64,000 nt of DNA, from assembly GCF_017873175.1 (NCBI RefSeq), contig NZ_JAGGJW010000002.1:186001-250000 (forward strand), written 5' to 3'. The number at the start of each line of letters is the position of its first letter. The first letter of the stretch is position 1. Positions 35,547 to 45,025 of this stretch are shown here, in pieces. The position numbers were made by a program, and so were the translations under genes. This DNA is from Neorhizobium petrolearium. Its GTDB lineage: Bacteria > Pseudomonadota > Alphaproteobacteria > Rhizobiales > Rhizobiaceae. Below the pieces are notes generated by a model, which was not told where the DNA came from, searched no databases, and worked only from the letters and a program-made list of their open reading frames with translations.

Positions 35547-36839
35547 CTAAACAATCCCACCGCTGCCGGCGGCTGACGCCGGGCGTTCTGCCGCGACCTT
35601 CTTGCGATAACCGCTGATGCGATAGGTTGCGATGGGGTCCACCGCACCGCCGGCGCGGCGGCGGGCTTCCGCGAGGATTGGTTCCACATCTGTGCGATAA
35701 GCGCGCTTCAAGGTTTCCGAAGCCATCAGCGCATCGTTGTCCTGCTGATAGCCGTCGAGTGCCGCACGATCGACGAGCAAGGCCTGGGCATAAGCACGGC
35801 GGATTTCGTTGGCGCTGGAAATCAGGCTTTCGATCGGGTCGGTCACGTTATGCGACTGGTCGATCATATGGGCCGGATGGAAGCCCTTCACGTCACGATT
35901 GTCCGCATCAACCAGTTCGTTGAAGACGAGGAACAGCCGGTAGGGCTCGATGGCACCGGCGTCGAGGTCGTCGTCGCCATATTTGGAATCGTTGAAGTGG
36001 AAGCCACCGAGCTTGCCGAACTGTATGAGGCGTGCGACGATCATCTCGATATTGGTATTCGGCGCATGGTGGCCGAGATCGACAAGGCAAAAGGCCTTGG
36101 GTCCGAGCGTGCTGGCGATCAGGTAATTCGTGCCCCAATCCTGCACCACCGTCGAATAAAACGCCGGCTCGTACATCTTGTGCTCGGTAAACAACCGCCA
36201 GTCGTCCGGCAATGCCTTGTAGATCTCGCCCATAGAGGCGAGATATCGTTCGAAGGTTCGGGTAAAATGGCTCTGGCCCGGAAAATTCGAGCCGTCGCCG
36301 ATCCACACGGTCAGCGCCTTCGAACCGATCGCCTTCCCGATCTCGATGCATTCGAGATTGTGTTCGATCGCCTGGCTGCGCGTCGCCGCATCCGTATGGC
36401 TGAGCGAGCCGTATTTGTAGGAATGTTTCTGCCCCGGCGCGTCGGAAAAGGTGTTGGAGTTCATCGCATCGAAGCTTAAGCCCAGTACATCTCCCTTGGC
36501 CTTCAGTTCCTTTGCATCCGCCTTGTCCCAGGGAACGTGCAGAGAGACTGTCGGCGTTGCCTGGGACAACTGATGAATGACCGCGCAATCGTCGAGCTTG
36601 TCGAAGATGCCGCGCGGCTCACCCTGACCCGGGAAACGGGCAAAACGGGTGCCGCCCGTGCCGACGCCCCAGGAGGGCACCGCGACGAAGAAATCCGCGA
36701 CTTGTCTCGTAACCGCGTCGATATCGATTCCGCGGCGAGACAGATTTTCGCCAAGCGCAGCGTAATCGGATTTGAGTGCTGCTGCGCGCTTGTCGTTTTC
36801 CGCAGCAATCAGGTCCGCAGCAATCTTCAGCTCTGTCAT
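35547..36839 (-). CDS. rhaI: L-rhamnose isomerase (rhizobial type)
   Basis: Converts L-rhamnose to L-rhamnulose, or acts on related sugars, in the cytoplasm. 430 residues of a TIM-barrel xylose-isomerase-like fold. Metal-ligand-type segments are FTEHKMYEPAFYST, LVDLGHHAPNTN and GGFHFNDSKYGDDDLDAG. It is closer to the rhizobial RhaI than to the E. coli enzyme in style and length. ATG 36839 has a GGAGGAG site; the longer in-frame reading upstream runs antisense-free through the rhaD end but has no support. Transcribed with rhaD away from rhaR. Confidence 0.92.
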   Translation of the reverse strand: MTELKIAADLIAAENDKRAAALKSDYAALGENLSRRGIDIDAVTRQVADFFVAVPSWGVGTGGTRFARFPGQGEPRGIFDKLDDCAVIHQLSQATPTVSLHVPWDKADAKELKAKGDVLGLSFDAMNSNTFSDAPGQKHSYKYGSLSHTDAATRSQAIEHNLECIEIGKAIGSKALTVWIGDGSNFPGQSHFTRTFERYLASMGEIYKALPDDWRLFTEHKMYEPAFYSTVVQDWGTNYLIASTLGPKAFCLVDLGHHAPNTNIEMIVARLIQFGKLGGFHFNDSKYGDDDLDAGAIEPYRLFLVFNELVDADNRDVKGFHPAHMIDQSHNVTDPIESLISSANEIRRAYAQALLVDRAALDGYQQDNDALMASETLKRAYRTDVEPILAEARRRAGGAVDPIATYRISGYRKKVAAERPASAAGSGGIV

Positions 36840-36918
36840 GGCGTCTCCTCCCCAAGGCGTAATTAGAGGGTCCACCCGCCGCCGGCCTTGGGAGAGCCGG
36901 AAGCGGGCGGACAAGCTG

Positions 36919-39015
36919 TCAGCGCGTAAAGCTCTGGGCGTTGCCCGCATCCACGTTGATGATATTGCCGGTCGACTTGGAAGATGCGTCGGATGCAAGG
37001 AAGTAGATCGCCTCGGCAATGTCTTCCGGAAAGACGTTCAGCTTCAGCATCGAGCGCTTGCGGTAATGTTCCTCCAGATCGCTCACCTCGATCTTTGAAG
37101 ATGCCGCGCGCTGCTCGCGCCACTCGCCGCTCCAGATCTTCGAACCGCGCAGCACCGCATCCGGATTGACGGTATTGACGCGGATGCCGGCTTCAGCACC
37201 TTCCAGCGCCAGGCAGCGGGCAAGATGGATTTCGGCAGCCTTGGCGGTGCAATAGGCCGATGCGTTCGGCGAAGAGGCAAGCCCGTTCTTGGAGGCCACG
37301 AAGACGACATTGCCGCCAAGCTTCTGACGCCGGAACAGCCGAAACGCCTCACGCGAGACAAGGAAATAACCGGTCGTCAGGATATCGATATTCTTGTTCC
37401 ACATGGCGAGCGTAGTTTCTTCGACCGGAGCCGAAGAGGCAATGCCGGCATTGGAGACGAGGATATCGACGCCGCCGAATTCGACGCAGGCTTCCGCGAA
37501 AGCGGCGAGGACCGCATCTTCCTTGGTGACGTCCAGAATGACGCCTCGGACCCCATCCTTGCCGAAAGACTCTTCGAAATCAGCCCTCGTCTCCTCAAGC
37601 GCGCCGCCGTCGATATCGGCAAGCACCACGCAGGCCCCCTCGCCCATCAGCCGCGCAGCCGTCGCCCGCCCGATGCCACCGGCGCCTCCGGTGACGAAAG
37701 CCACCTGGCCGGCGAGGCTTTTCGGCTTCGGCATACGCCGCAGCTTCGCCTCTTCGAGAAGCCAGTATTCGATGTCGAAAGCCTCCTGCTCCGGCAGGCC
37801 CTGGTATTCGGAAACGGTGGAGGCGCCGCGCATCACGTTGATGGCGTTGACATAGAACTCCCCGGCGATGCGGGCGGTCGCCTTGTCGCGCGCAAAGGAC
37901 AGCATGCCAACGCCCGGCACCAGGAAGATGACGGGATTGGGATCGCGCATTTTCGGCGAGTCGTCGTGCTTGCAGGTCTCGTAGTAGCGGGTGTAGTCGG
38001 CGCGGTACTCCTCCAGCGCCTCATCGAGCGCGGCGATGACCGCATCGACATCCGGCTTTCCCGGGTCGAAATGGAGGATCAGCGGCCGGATCTTCGTGCG
38101 CAGGAAATGGTCCGGGCAGGACGTGCCGAGAGCACCCAAGGGCTTCAGGTTCTTCGAGTTGACGAATTCCAGCACCGCATCCTGGTCATCGAAGTGGCCG
38201 AGCTTGCGCTCTACCTTGCCAATACGGCCGCGGATTTCCGGCATAAGCCTGGCAGCGATCGCCCGGCGCTCCGCTGCCGGCAGGCTATTTGCCGCGGCAC
38301 CACCGAAGGTCGTCTTGCCCTCGGTCGCTCCTGCGAACCAGTCGATCGCCTTGTTGATGATCTGAAGCGTCAGTTCGTAGCAGGCCTTCGCGTCGTTTGC
38401 CCAGGTGAACAGGCCGTGGCTCTCCAGTACGACGCCCCTGGCATTCGGATTGGCCTTCACGAATGCTTCAAGGTCGAGCCCGAGCTGGAAGCCCGGCCGC
38501 CGCCACGGCAGCCAACCGATCTCGTCGCCAAAAATCTGCTTCGTCAGTTCCTTCGAATTCTTCGAAGCGGCAATCGCGATGATGGCGTCCGGATGCATGT
38601 GGTCGACATGCGTATAGGGCACGAAACCATGCAGCGGCGTGTCGATGGAAGCCGCACGCGGATTGAGGTTGAAGGTGCAATGCGGCAGGAAACCGACCAT
38701 GCGGTCTTCGTCCTCTACCCCCTTGTAGAGCCCCTTCAGCGCTTCCAGCTTGTCCATGTAAAGGGTGGCAAAACCATCGAGCTTGATCGTGCCCACATCG
38801 CCGCCGGAACCCTTCACCCACATGACGCGGACCTTTTCGCCGGACAGCGGGTCCGTCTCCATCACCTTGGCAGAAGTATTGCCGCCGCCGTAATTGGTAA
38901 TGCGCTTGTCGGCGCCGAGGAGGTTGGAGCGGTAGAGCAGCTTGCCCAGCTCATCGAGCTTGGCGGCGTAAGAATCGTCCCAGCGGTTTTCGAGAAGGCG
39001 GGTTTGGCCCGACAT
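36919..39015 (-). CDS. rhaD: bifunctional rhamnulose-1-phosphate aldolase / short-chain alcohol dehydrogenase
   Basis: 698-residue fusion. Residues 1-400 form a class II aldolase/adducin-type domain (THVDHMHPDAIIAIAASKNSKEL, ESHGLFTWA). Residues about 430-698 form a short-chain dehydrogenase with the Rossmann VTGGAGGIGRATA and catalytic Y-x3-K in AYCTAKAAE. The pair splits rhamnulose-1-phosphate and oxidises or reduces the resulting lactaldehyde. ATG 39015 is preceded by GGAGGAAA. It is the first gene of the leftward rhaD-rhaI unit, divergent from rhaR across a 200-base operator region. Confidence 0.94.
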   Translation of the reverse strand: MSGQTRLLENRWDDSYAAKLDELGKLLYRSNLLGADKRITNYGGGNTSAKVMETDPLSGEKVRVMWVKGSGGDVGTIKLDGFATLYMDKLEALKGLYKGVEDEDRMVGFLPHCTFNLNPRAASIDTPLHGFVPYTHVDHMHPDAIIAIAASKNSKELTKQIFGDEIGWLPWRRPGFQLGLDLEAFVKANPNARGVVLESHGLFTWANDAKACYELTLQIINKAIDWFAGATEGKTTFGGAAANSLPAAERRAIAARLMPEIRGRIGKVERKLGHFDDQDAVLEFVNSKNLKPLGALGTSCPDHFLRTKIRPLILHFDPGKPDVDAVIAALDEALEEYRADYTRYYETCKHDDSPKMRDPNPVIFLVPGVGMLSFARDKATARIAGEFYVNAINVMRGASTVSEYQGLPEQEAFDIEYWLLEEAKLRRMPKPKSLAGQVAFVTGGAGGIGRATAARLMGEGACVVLADIDGGALEETRADFEESFGKDGVRGVILDVTKEDAVLAAFAEACVEFGGVDILVSNAGIASSAPVEETTLAMWNKNIDILTTGYFLVSREAFRLFRRQKLGGNVVFVASKNGLASSPNASAYCTAKAAEIHLARCLALEGAEAGIRVNTVNPDAVLRGSKIWSGEWREQRAASSKIEVSDLEEHYRKRSMLKLNVFPEDIAEAIYFLASDASSKSTGNIINVDAGNAQSFTR

Positions 39016-39101
39016 CGCTTTCCTCCCAACGTGTTTCGGGTCACGGCGGCCGGGCGCCGCCGTCTCCCATACGGTGGATATCGCGCATTGCCCCGCCATG
39101 T

Positions 39102-39172
39102 GTCAATCAAAAACGATCATAAGATTTCATTGTGCAACGCAATAAAAGCGAATTTGATCGTTTATGATTGAC
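39102..39172. promoter_or_regulatory. inverted-repeat operator in the rhaD-rhaR divergent region
   Basis: GTCAATCAAAAACGATCA (39102-39119) faces TGATCGTTTATGATTGAC (39155-39172): 18-base arms with a single mismatch, 53 bases apart centre to centre. They lie between divergent rhaDI and rhaRSTPQUK and are the best candidate binding sites for RhaR. A start-proximal TTGAC follows at the right arm (TTGACA at 39169), a possible -35 element for the rightward promoter. Confidence 0.65.
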
Positions 39173-39215
39173 AACGGAATATTTCCGGCAATAGTTGACG
39201 CTTAGGAGGAACACC

Positions 39216-40031
39216 ATGCACGAACGTGAACGCCATCGCATCATTCTGAGCGCTATCCAGGAAAAGCCTGTCATTACGGTACAGGACATCGCAGAGCTGA
39301 CCGAAGCCTCCGAAGCAACGATCCGGCGCGACATCGCGGCACTGCACGTCCAGGGCAAGCTCCGACGCGTGCGCGGCGGCGCGGAAGCGGTGCATCCGCC
39401 GCAGATCGGCCAGCTTGCCGCCCGTTCGTTTCGGGTTTCCGAATCCGTCAATATCGACAAGAAACGCGCAATTGCGCGCCGCGCGGTCGAGCTCTGCGAA
39501 GAAGGCGACTCCGTCATCATCAATGGCGGCACCACCACGTTCCAGATGGTGCATTTCATGTCGGCGCGCCGCCTGCAGGTCATGACCAATTCGTTTGCGA
39601 TCGCCGAACATCTGGTCAAGCATTCGAAAAGCACGGTGACGGTGCCGGGCGGCGCGATCTATCGCGAGCAGAGCCTCATCCTGTCGCCTTTCGAAAACGA
39701 TGCGATCCGCAATTTCTATGCCCGGCGGATGTTCATCGGCGCACAGGGCGTCGGCCCGCTCGGTGTCATGGAAGCCGACGCTTTGGTGATTCAGAGCGAG
39801 CAGAAGCTGATGCAGCAGGCTGAAGAACTGATCGTGATGGTGGATGCTTCAAAATTCCACCGCCGTTCCAGCCTCATTCTCTGTCCGCTTGAGCGGGTGA
39901 CGACGGTCATTACCGATGACGGCATTTCCGAGGATGCCGCACGGATGATCGAGGACGCGGGCGTCAAACTGATCATTGCCGGAGCCGCGGCAGCGGAGAC
40001 TGTCAAGGAGGATTCCCCGTCGGCCGCCTGA
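39216..40031 (+). CDS. rhaR: DeoR-family transcriptional regulator of rhamnose genes
   Basis: 271 residues. The N-terminal DeoR helix-turn-helix is TVQDIAELTEASEATIRRDI (residues 21-40). The C-terminal phosphosugar-sensing domain has INGGTTTF and GAQGV segments. ATG 39216 with TTAGGAGGA is the start; a frame extension to 39195 is unlikely. It is the first gene of rhaRSTPQUK and divergent from rhaDI, exactly as in R. leguminosarum, where RhaR acts negatively. The inducer is probably rhamnose or a phosphorylated intermediate. Confidence 0.92.
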   Translation: MHERERHRIILSAIQEKPVITVQDIAELTEASEATIRRDIAALHVQGKLRRVRGGAEAVHPPQIGQLAARSFRVSESVNIDKKRAIARRAVELCEEGDSVIINGGTTTFQMVHFMSARRLQVMTNSFAIAEHLVKHSKSTVTVPGGAIYREQSLILSPFENDAIRNFYARRMFIGAQGVGPLGVMEADALVIQSEQKLMQQAEELIVMVDASKFHRRSSLILCPLERVTTVITDDGISEDAARMIEDAGVKLIIAGAAAAETVKEDSPSAA

Positions 40032-40077
40032 GGGGCGACGGGAGGGAAATGAACCTGTTCAACTGGGAGGATTGAAA

Positions 40078-41073
40078 ATGAGACTAGCCAAGAAACTTGC
40101 GCTCGGCGTGGCACTTGCCTTCGCCGCCATGACGACGGCCGCAAGTGCCGCCGACATGAAGATCGCGCTTGTCGTCAAATCGCTCGGCAACGGCTTCTTC
40201 GAAGCCGCCAACAAGGGCGCGCAGGAAGCTGCGAAGGAACTCGGCGGCGTCGAGGTCATCTATACCGGCCCTACGACGACCACGGCCGAAGGCCAGATCG
40301 AAGTGATCAATTCGCTGATCGCGCAAGGCGTCGATGCGATCGCCATCTCCGCCAACGATCCGGATGCCGTCGTTCCGGCGCTGAAGAAGGCCGCTCAGCG
40401 CGGCATCAAGGTCATTTCCTGGGATTCCGGTGTGGCACCTGAAGGTCGCATCATGCACCTGAATCCGTCCTCCAACGAGCTGATCGGCAGGATGTGCCTG
40501 ACGCTCGCCAAGAACCATCTGGAAGGCGGCAAGGGCGATTTCGCGATCCTGTCTGCCACCACCACCTCGACGAACCAGAACACCTGGATCGCCGAAATGA
40601 AGAAGCAGCTCAAGGATTTCCCCGGTCTCAACCTCGCCACTACCGTTTACGGGGACGACCTGGCCGACAAGTCCTATCGCGAAGCGCAAGGCTTGCTCAC
40701 CTCGCAGCCGAACGTAAAGGTCATCGTCGCACCGACCACAGTCGGGGTGCTGGCTGCATCGCAGGCCGTCAAGGATGCCGGCAAGATCGGCCATGTCTAT
40801 GTGACCGGTCTCGGCCTACCGTCTGAAATGGCCGGTGCCATCAAGTCGGGTGCGACGAAGGAATTCGCCATCTGGAACCCGATCGACCTCGGCTATTCTG
40901 CAACCCAGATCGCCTATCACATCGTCAAGGGCGACACGGACGGCAAGCCGGGCTCCGAGATCAAGGCAGGCCGCATGGGCGCGATCAAGATCGGCGACAA
41001 TGGCGAGGCGGCGATGGCCGACCCGTTCGTCTACAATGCCTCCAATATCGACGAGTTCTCGAAGATTTTTTGA
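40078..41073 (+). CDS. rhaS: rhamnose ABC transporter periplasmic binding protein
   Basis: 331-residue ribose/galactose-type periplasmic binding protein. The signal peptide (MRLAKKLALGVALAFAAMTTAASA) precedes ADMKIALVVKSLGNGFFEAANKGAQEAAKEL. Bipartite sugar-binding segments DPDAVVPALKKA and YVTGLGLPSEM follow. A strong GGGAGGATTG site precedes the ATG. A palindromic element after the stop may hold expression of this abundant component above that of rhaT. Confidence 0.93.
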   Translation: MRLAKKLALGVALAFAAMTTAASAADMKIALVVKSLGNGFFEAANKGAQEAAKELGGVEVIYTGPTTTTAEGQIEVINSLIAQGVDAIAISANDPDAVVPALKKAAQRGIKVISWDSGVAPEGRIMHLNPSSNELIGRMCLTLAKNHLEGGKGDFAILSATTTSTNQNTWIAEMKKQLKDFPGLNLATTVYGDDLADKSYREAQGLLTSQPNVKVIVAPTTVGVLAASQAVKDAGKIGHVYVTGLGLPSEMAGAIKSGATKEFAIWNPIDLGYSATQIAYHIVKGDTDGKPGSEIKAGRMGAIKIGDNGEAAMADPFVYNASNIDEFSKIF

Positions 41074-41100
41074 TCGAATTGAGACTCTGCCCTCACCCTT

Positions 41101-41128
41101 ACCCTCTCCCCGCTTGCGGGGAGAGGGT
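41101..41128. repeat. perfect palindromic element between rhaS and rhaT
   Basis: ACCCTCTCCCCGC-TT-GCGGGGAGAGGGT: 13-bp perfect arms and a 2-base loop, preceded by CCTCACCCTT. This is the form of a dispersed rhizobial intergenic palindrome. There is no T-run, so it is not a classic terminator. In the 92-base rhaS-rhaT gap it probably stabilises the rhaS 3' end. Confidence 0.75.
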
Positions 41129-41165
41129 GCCACCGGGCGGATGAAGGGCTTTTGGTGAAACGATA

Positions 41166-42710
41166 ATGAGCGCTGTCGCATCCATGACCGACCAGAGCCC
41201 CCTACAGGCATCGGCGCCCGAAGCCGCGCCGATCCTGGAAATGCGCGGCATCAGCCAGATATTTCCGGGCGTGAAGGCGCTCGACGGCGTCCGCATCAAA
41301 CTCTATCCCGGCCAGGTGACGGCACTGATCGGCGAAAACGGCGCCGGCAAATCGACGCTGGTCAAGATCCTTACCGGTATCTACCGCCCCAACGAGGGCG
41401 AGATCCTGATCGATGGCCGGCCGATAGTCTTTCACAGTGCACAGGCTGCGATCGATGCAGGCGTCACCGCCATCCATCAGGAAACCGTGCTGTTCGACGA
41501 ATTGAGCGTCGGAGAGAACATCTTTCTCGGCCATGCGCCGCGCACCCGTTTCGGCACGATCGACTGGCGGCAGATCAACGAGCGCTCAAAAACGCTCATG
41601 CGGCAGCTCGAAAGCGAGATCGACCCGACGATCCGGTTGCGCGACCTCTCAATCGCCCAGCGCCACCTCGTTGCGATCGCCCGGGCGCTCTCCGTCGAAG
41701 CGCGCATCGTCATCATGGACGAACCGACTGCCGCCCTTTCCCGCAAGGAAATCGACGACCTGTTCCAAATCGTTGAAGGCCTGAAGCGACAGGGCAAGGC
41801 AATCCTCTTCATCAGCCACAAGTTCGACGAGGTCTATGAGATCGCCGAGAACTTCGTCGTCTTCCGCGACGGTCGCGCCGTCGGCCAGGGCAAGCTGAAA
41901 ACGACGTCGCAGGACGAGATCGTCCGCCTGATGGTCGGCCGCGACGTCAAGGACGTCTTTCCGAAGGTCAATGTCGAGATCGGCGGACCGGTCCTCTCAG
42001 TCCAGGATTATTGCCATCCGACGGAATTCCGCGACATTTCCTTCGAACTCCGGCGAGGCGAAATTCTCGGATTCTACGGCCTGATCGGCGCCGGCCGCTC
42101 GGAGTTCTGCCAGTCGCTGTTCGGCATCACCCGACCTTCATCCGGCCGCCTCACTCTGGAAGGTCAGCCGATCGATATCCACTCATCGAGCGATGCGATC
42201 CGCGCCGGCATCGTCTACGTGCCGGAAGAACGCGGCCGCCATGGCCTGGCACTGCCCATGCCGATCTTCCAGAACATGTCGCTACCGTCTCTGAAGAAGA
42301 CCTCGCGCTCCGGTTTCCTGAAGGCGGCCAACGAATTGGCACTCGCCCGCAAATATGCCGAGAGGCTGGATCTGCGCGCCGCCGCCCTTTCTGTGCCGGT
42401 CGGCACACTGTCCGGCGGCAACCAGCAGAAAGTGGTGATCGGCAAATGGCTGGCGACCCAGCCGAAGGTGATCATTCTCGACGAGCCGACCAAAGGTATC
42501 GACATCGGCTCCAAGGCAGCCGTTCACGGCTTCATCAGCGAACTGGCCGCGCAGGGCCTGTCGATCATCATGGTCTCCTCCGAACTTCCGGAAATCCTTG
42601 GCATGTCCGATCGGGTAATGGTGATGCGCGAAGGCCTCTCCGCCGGCATTTTCGAACGTGATCATCTCAGCGCCGAAGTGCTCGTGCGTGCAGCAACCGG
42701 CAATCAGTGA
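41166..42710 (+). CDS. rhaT: rhamnose ABC transporter, duplicated ATP-binding protein
   Basis: 514 residues with two ABC domains, as in RbsA/AraG-type importers. The first Walker A is GENGAGKST (56-64), with Walker [11 protein letters not shown] and a degenerate signature LSIAQRHLV. The second domain has a degenerate Walker A (GLIGAGRSE), an intact LSGGNQQKV signature and [12 protein letters not shown]. This asymmetry is normal for the family. It sits after rhaS and 10 bases before rhaP. Confidence 0.94.
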   Translation: MSAVASMTDQSPLQASAPEAAPILEMRGISQIFPGVKALDGVRIKLYPGQVTALIGENGAGKSTLVKILTGIYRPNEGEILIDGRPIVFHSAQAAIDAGVTAIHQETVLFDELSVGENIFLGHAPRTRFGTIDWRQINERSKTLMRQLESEIDPTIRLRDLSIAQRHLVAIARALSVEARIVIMDEPTAALSRKEIDDLFQIVEGLKRQGKAILFISHKFDEVYEIAENFVVFRDGRAVGQGKLKTTSQDEIVRLMVGRDVKDVFPKVNVEIGGPVLSVQDYCHPTEFRDISFELRRGEILGFYGLIGAGRSEFCQSLFGITRPSSGRLTLEGQPIDIHSSSDAIRAGIVYVPEERGRHGLALPMPIFQNMSLPSLKKTSRSGFLKAANELALARKYAERLDLRAAALSVPVGTLSGGNQQKVVIGKWLATQPKVIILDEPTKGIDIGSKAAVHGFISELAAQGLSIIMVSSELPEILGMSDRVMVMREGLSAGIFERDHLSAEVLVRAATGNQ

Positions 42711-42720
42711 GGAAAGACAG

Positions 42721-43710
42721 ATGAACCGCCTCCTGAAAAACCGCGAAATCCTTCTCATTGTCATCATTGCGATCATGGTGGCCGCCTTCTCGACCCGTGC
42801 GCCGGGCTTCGCCTCGCCGGGCAATCTCGCCAACATCTTCAACGACACCTCGATCCTGATCATCCTGGCGCTCGGCCAGATGACGGTGATCCTGACGAAA
42901 TCGATCGACCTTTCGGTCGCCGCCAACCTGGCCTTTACCGGCATGGCGGTGGCAATGACCAATGCCGCCTATCCCGACCTGCCGCTGGCGTTCCTGATCG
43001 TCATGGCAATCGGCATCGGCGCTTTTCTCGGAGCCATCAACGGCTTCCTCGTCTGGGCGCTGCAGATCCCGCCGATCGTCGTGACGCTCGGCACGCTCAC
43101 CATCTATCGCGGCATGGCCTTCGTGCTCTCCGGTGGCGGCTGGGTGAACGCCCACCAGATGACGCCGACTTTCCTCAATGTCCCGCGCATGCCGATGCTC
43201 GGCCTGCCGATCCTCTCCTGGATCGCAATCCTCATCGTCATCGGTGCATGGTTCGTCCTGACCCGGCTACCCTTCGGCCGCGCCGCTTACGCTTCCGGCG
43301 GCAACCCGACCGCCGCGGTCTATGCCGGCGTCGATATCGGTCGGACGCGCTTCCTCGCGTTCGTTCTGTCGGGCGCGCTGGCCGGTCTTTCCAGCTATCT
43401 CTGGGTATCGCGCTATGCCGTTGCCTATGTGGATATTGCGGCCGGTTTCGAGCTCGATACGGTCGCAGCTTGCGTGATCGGCGGCATATCCATTGCCGGC
43501 GGCATTGGCTCCGTTGCTGGTGCAGTGCTCGGCGCCCTATTCCTCGGCGTTATCAAGAATGCTTTGCCCGTCATTGGCATATCGCCCTTCGCCCAAATGG
43601 CAATTTCCGGCATCGTCATCGTACTCGCCGTCGTTTTCAATGCCCGTGCCGAAAAGAAGGCGGGCCGTATCATCCTGCGCAACCGCGCGGCGCCTGAGGT
43701 AACCGCATGA
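42721..43710 (+). CDS. rhaP: rhamnose ABC transporter permease
   Basis: 329-residue RbsC-type permease with eight to ten helices and the family motif LTKSIDLSVAANLAFTGM, plus GGISIAGGIGSVAGAVLGALFLGV near the C-terminal loop. ATG 42721 follows GAGGAAAGAC. The stop overlaps the rhaQ start by 4 bases. It pairs with RhaQ to form the membrane channel. Confidence 0.92.
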   Translation: MNRLLKNREILLIVIIAIMVAAFSTRAPGFASPGNLANIFNDTSILIILALGQMTVILTKSIDLSVAANLAFTGMAVAMTNAAYPDLPLAFLIVMAIGIGAFLGAINGFLVWALQIPPIVVTLGTLTIYRGMAFVLSGGGWVNAHQMTPTFLNVPRMPMLGLPILSWIAILIVIGAWFVLTRLPFGRAAYASGGNPTAAVYAGVDIGRTRFLAFVLSGALAGLSSYLWVSRYAVAYVDIAAGFELDTVAACVIGGISIAGGIGSVAGAVLGALFLGVIKNALPVIGISPFAQMAISGIVIVLAVVFNARAEKKAGRIILRNRAAPEVTA

Positions 43711-44708
43711 ACGACGTCGCTACCACGAAACGCGTTATTCCAGACCGGCTTGGGACGAAAACCTCGCGCATGCTCGCCAGCTGGGAAATCCTGCTCCTCG
43801 GTGTTGCTGTGCTGATCTTCATCTTTAACTCCTTCGCCTCGCCCTACTTCCTCAACGCCTGGAACCTCTCAGACGCGACGTTCAATTTCACGGAGAAGGC
43901 GATGATCGCCTTTGCCATGGCTTTGCTCGTCATTGCCGGCGAGATCGACCTGTCGGTCGCAGCAATCATCGCGCTTGCTTCGACGGCGATGGGTGCAGCC
44001 GCACAAGCTGGTATCGGCACGCCTGGACTGGTGGCGATCGGCATCTGCACCGGGCTTGTCTGCGGGGCCTTCAATGGACTGCTTGTCGCAGGTTTGCGCC
44101 TTCCGTCCATTGTGGTGACGATCGGCACGATGAGCCTCTTCCGGGGCATTTCCTACATTATCCTCGGCGACCAGGCCTATGGCAAATATCCGGATAGCTT
44201 CGCTTACTTCGGACAGGGCTACGTCGCCTGGGTCTTCTCCTTCGAATTCGTGCTATTCATCGTCCTCGCCATTGCCTTCGCCATCCTGCTGCATGCGACG
44301 AATTTCGGCAGGCAGATTTACGTCATCGGCAACAATGAATTCGCGGCGCGTTTTTCGGGCATCCCGGTGGAACGGGTCAAATTCATCCTCTTCCTTCTGA
44401 CCGGCCTGATGGCCGGTGTCGCTTCCGTCTGCCTCACCTCGCGGCTCGGTTCCACCCGGCCGTCGATCGCGCAGGGCTGGGAGCTGGAAATCGTCACCAT
44501 GGTCGTGCTGGGTGGTGTATCGATCCTCGGCGGCGCTGGCACGATCGCCGGCGTCGTCATTGCCGCCTTCGTCATGGGGCTCGTCACTTTCGGGTTGGGT
44601 CTGCTCAACGTACCCGGCATCGTCATGTCGATCTTCGTCGGCCTGCTTTTGATCATCACCATCGCCGTGCCGATCATTACCCGCCGCATCAGGGAAATGA
44701 GCCGATGA
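43707..44708 (+). CDS. rhaQ: rhamnose ABC transporter permease
   Basis: 333-residue RbsC-type permease paralogous to RhaP, with [21 protein letters not shown] and [23 protein letters not shown] motifs. ATGA overlap at both ends (rhaP upstream, rhaU downstream) indicates coupled translation. Two non-identical permeases are typical of the rhizobial rhamnose system. Confidence 0.92.
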   Translation: MNDVATTKRVIPDRLGTKTSRMLASWEILLLGVAVLIFIFNSFASPYFLNAWNLSDATFNFTEKAMIAFAMALLVIAGEIDLSVAAIIALASTAMGAAAQAGIGTPGLVAIGICTGLVCGAFNGLLVAGLRLPSIVVTIGTMSLFRGISYIILGDQAYGKYPDSFAYFGQGYVAWVFSFEFVLFIVLAIAFAILLHATNFGRQIYVIGNNEFAARFSGIPVERVKFILFLLTGLMAGVASVCLTSRLGSTRPSIAQGWELEIVTMVVLGGVSILGGAGTIAGVVIAAFVMGLVTFGLGLLNVPGIVMSIFVGLLLIITIAVPIITRRIREMSR

Positions 44709-45025
44709 CTCTGGAAAAATATGCCTTCAAGATGAAGCTCAATCCCGGCATGGAGGCGGAATACCGGAGGCGCCATGACGAGATCTGGCCCGAATTGGCC
44801 GATCTGTTGCATCAGGCAGGTGTCAGCGACTATTCCATTCATCTCGATCGCCAAACCAACATCCTCTTCGGGGTGCTGACCCGTCCACAGAACCATGGCA
44901 TGGCGAACCTGCCGGACCATCCGGTCATGAAGAAGTGGTGGGCATATATGGCCGATATCATGGAAACCAATCCGGACAATTCGCCGGCCGCGACCGATCT
45001 CGTGACGGTATTTCACTTACCATGA
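44705..45025 (+). CDS. rhaU: L-rhamnose mutarotase
   Basis: 106-residue RhaM/RhaU-type epimerase interconverting alpha- and beta-L-rhamnopyranose to feed the isomerase and kinase. The conserved opening [27 protein letters not shown] carries the family histidine, and WWAYMADIM is the typical C-terminal motif. It overlaps rhaQ and rhaK by 4 bases each. Confidence 0.94.
   Translation: MTLEKYAFKMKLNPGMEAEYRRRHDEIWPELADLLHQAGVSDYSIHLDRQTNILFGVLTRPQNHGMANLPDHPVMKKWWAYMADIMETNPDNSPAATDLVTVFHLP

Noticed and set aside
41101..41128. Palindrome after rhaS as a rho-independent terminator
   Set aside because: No T-run follows and the downstream rha genes clearly belong to the same operon.
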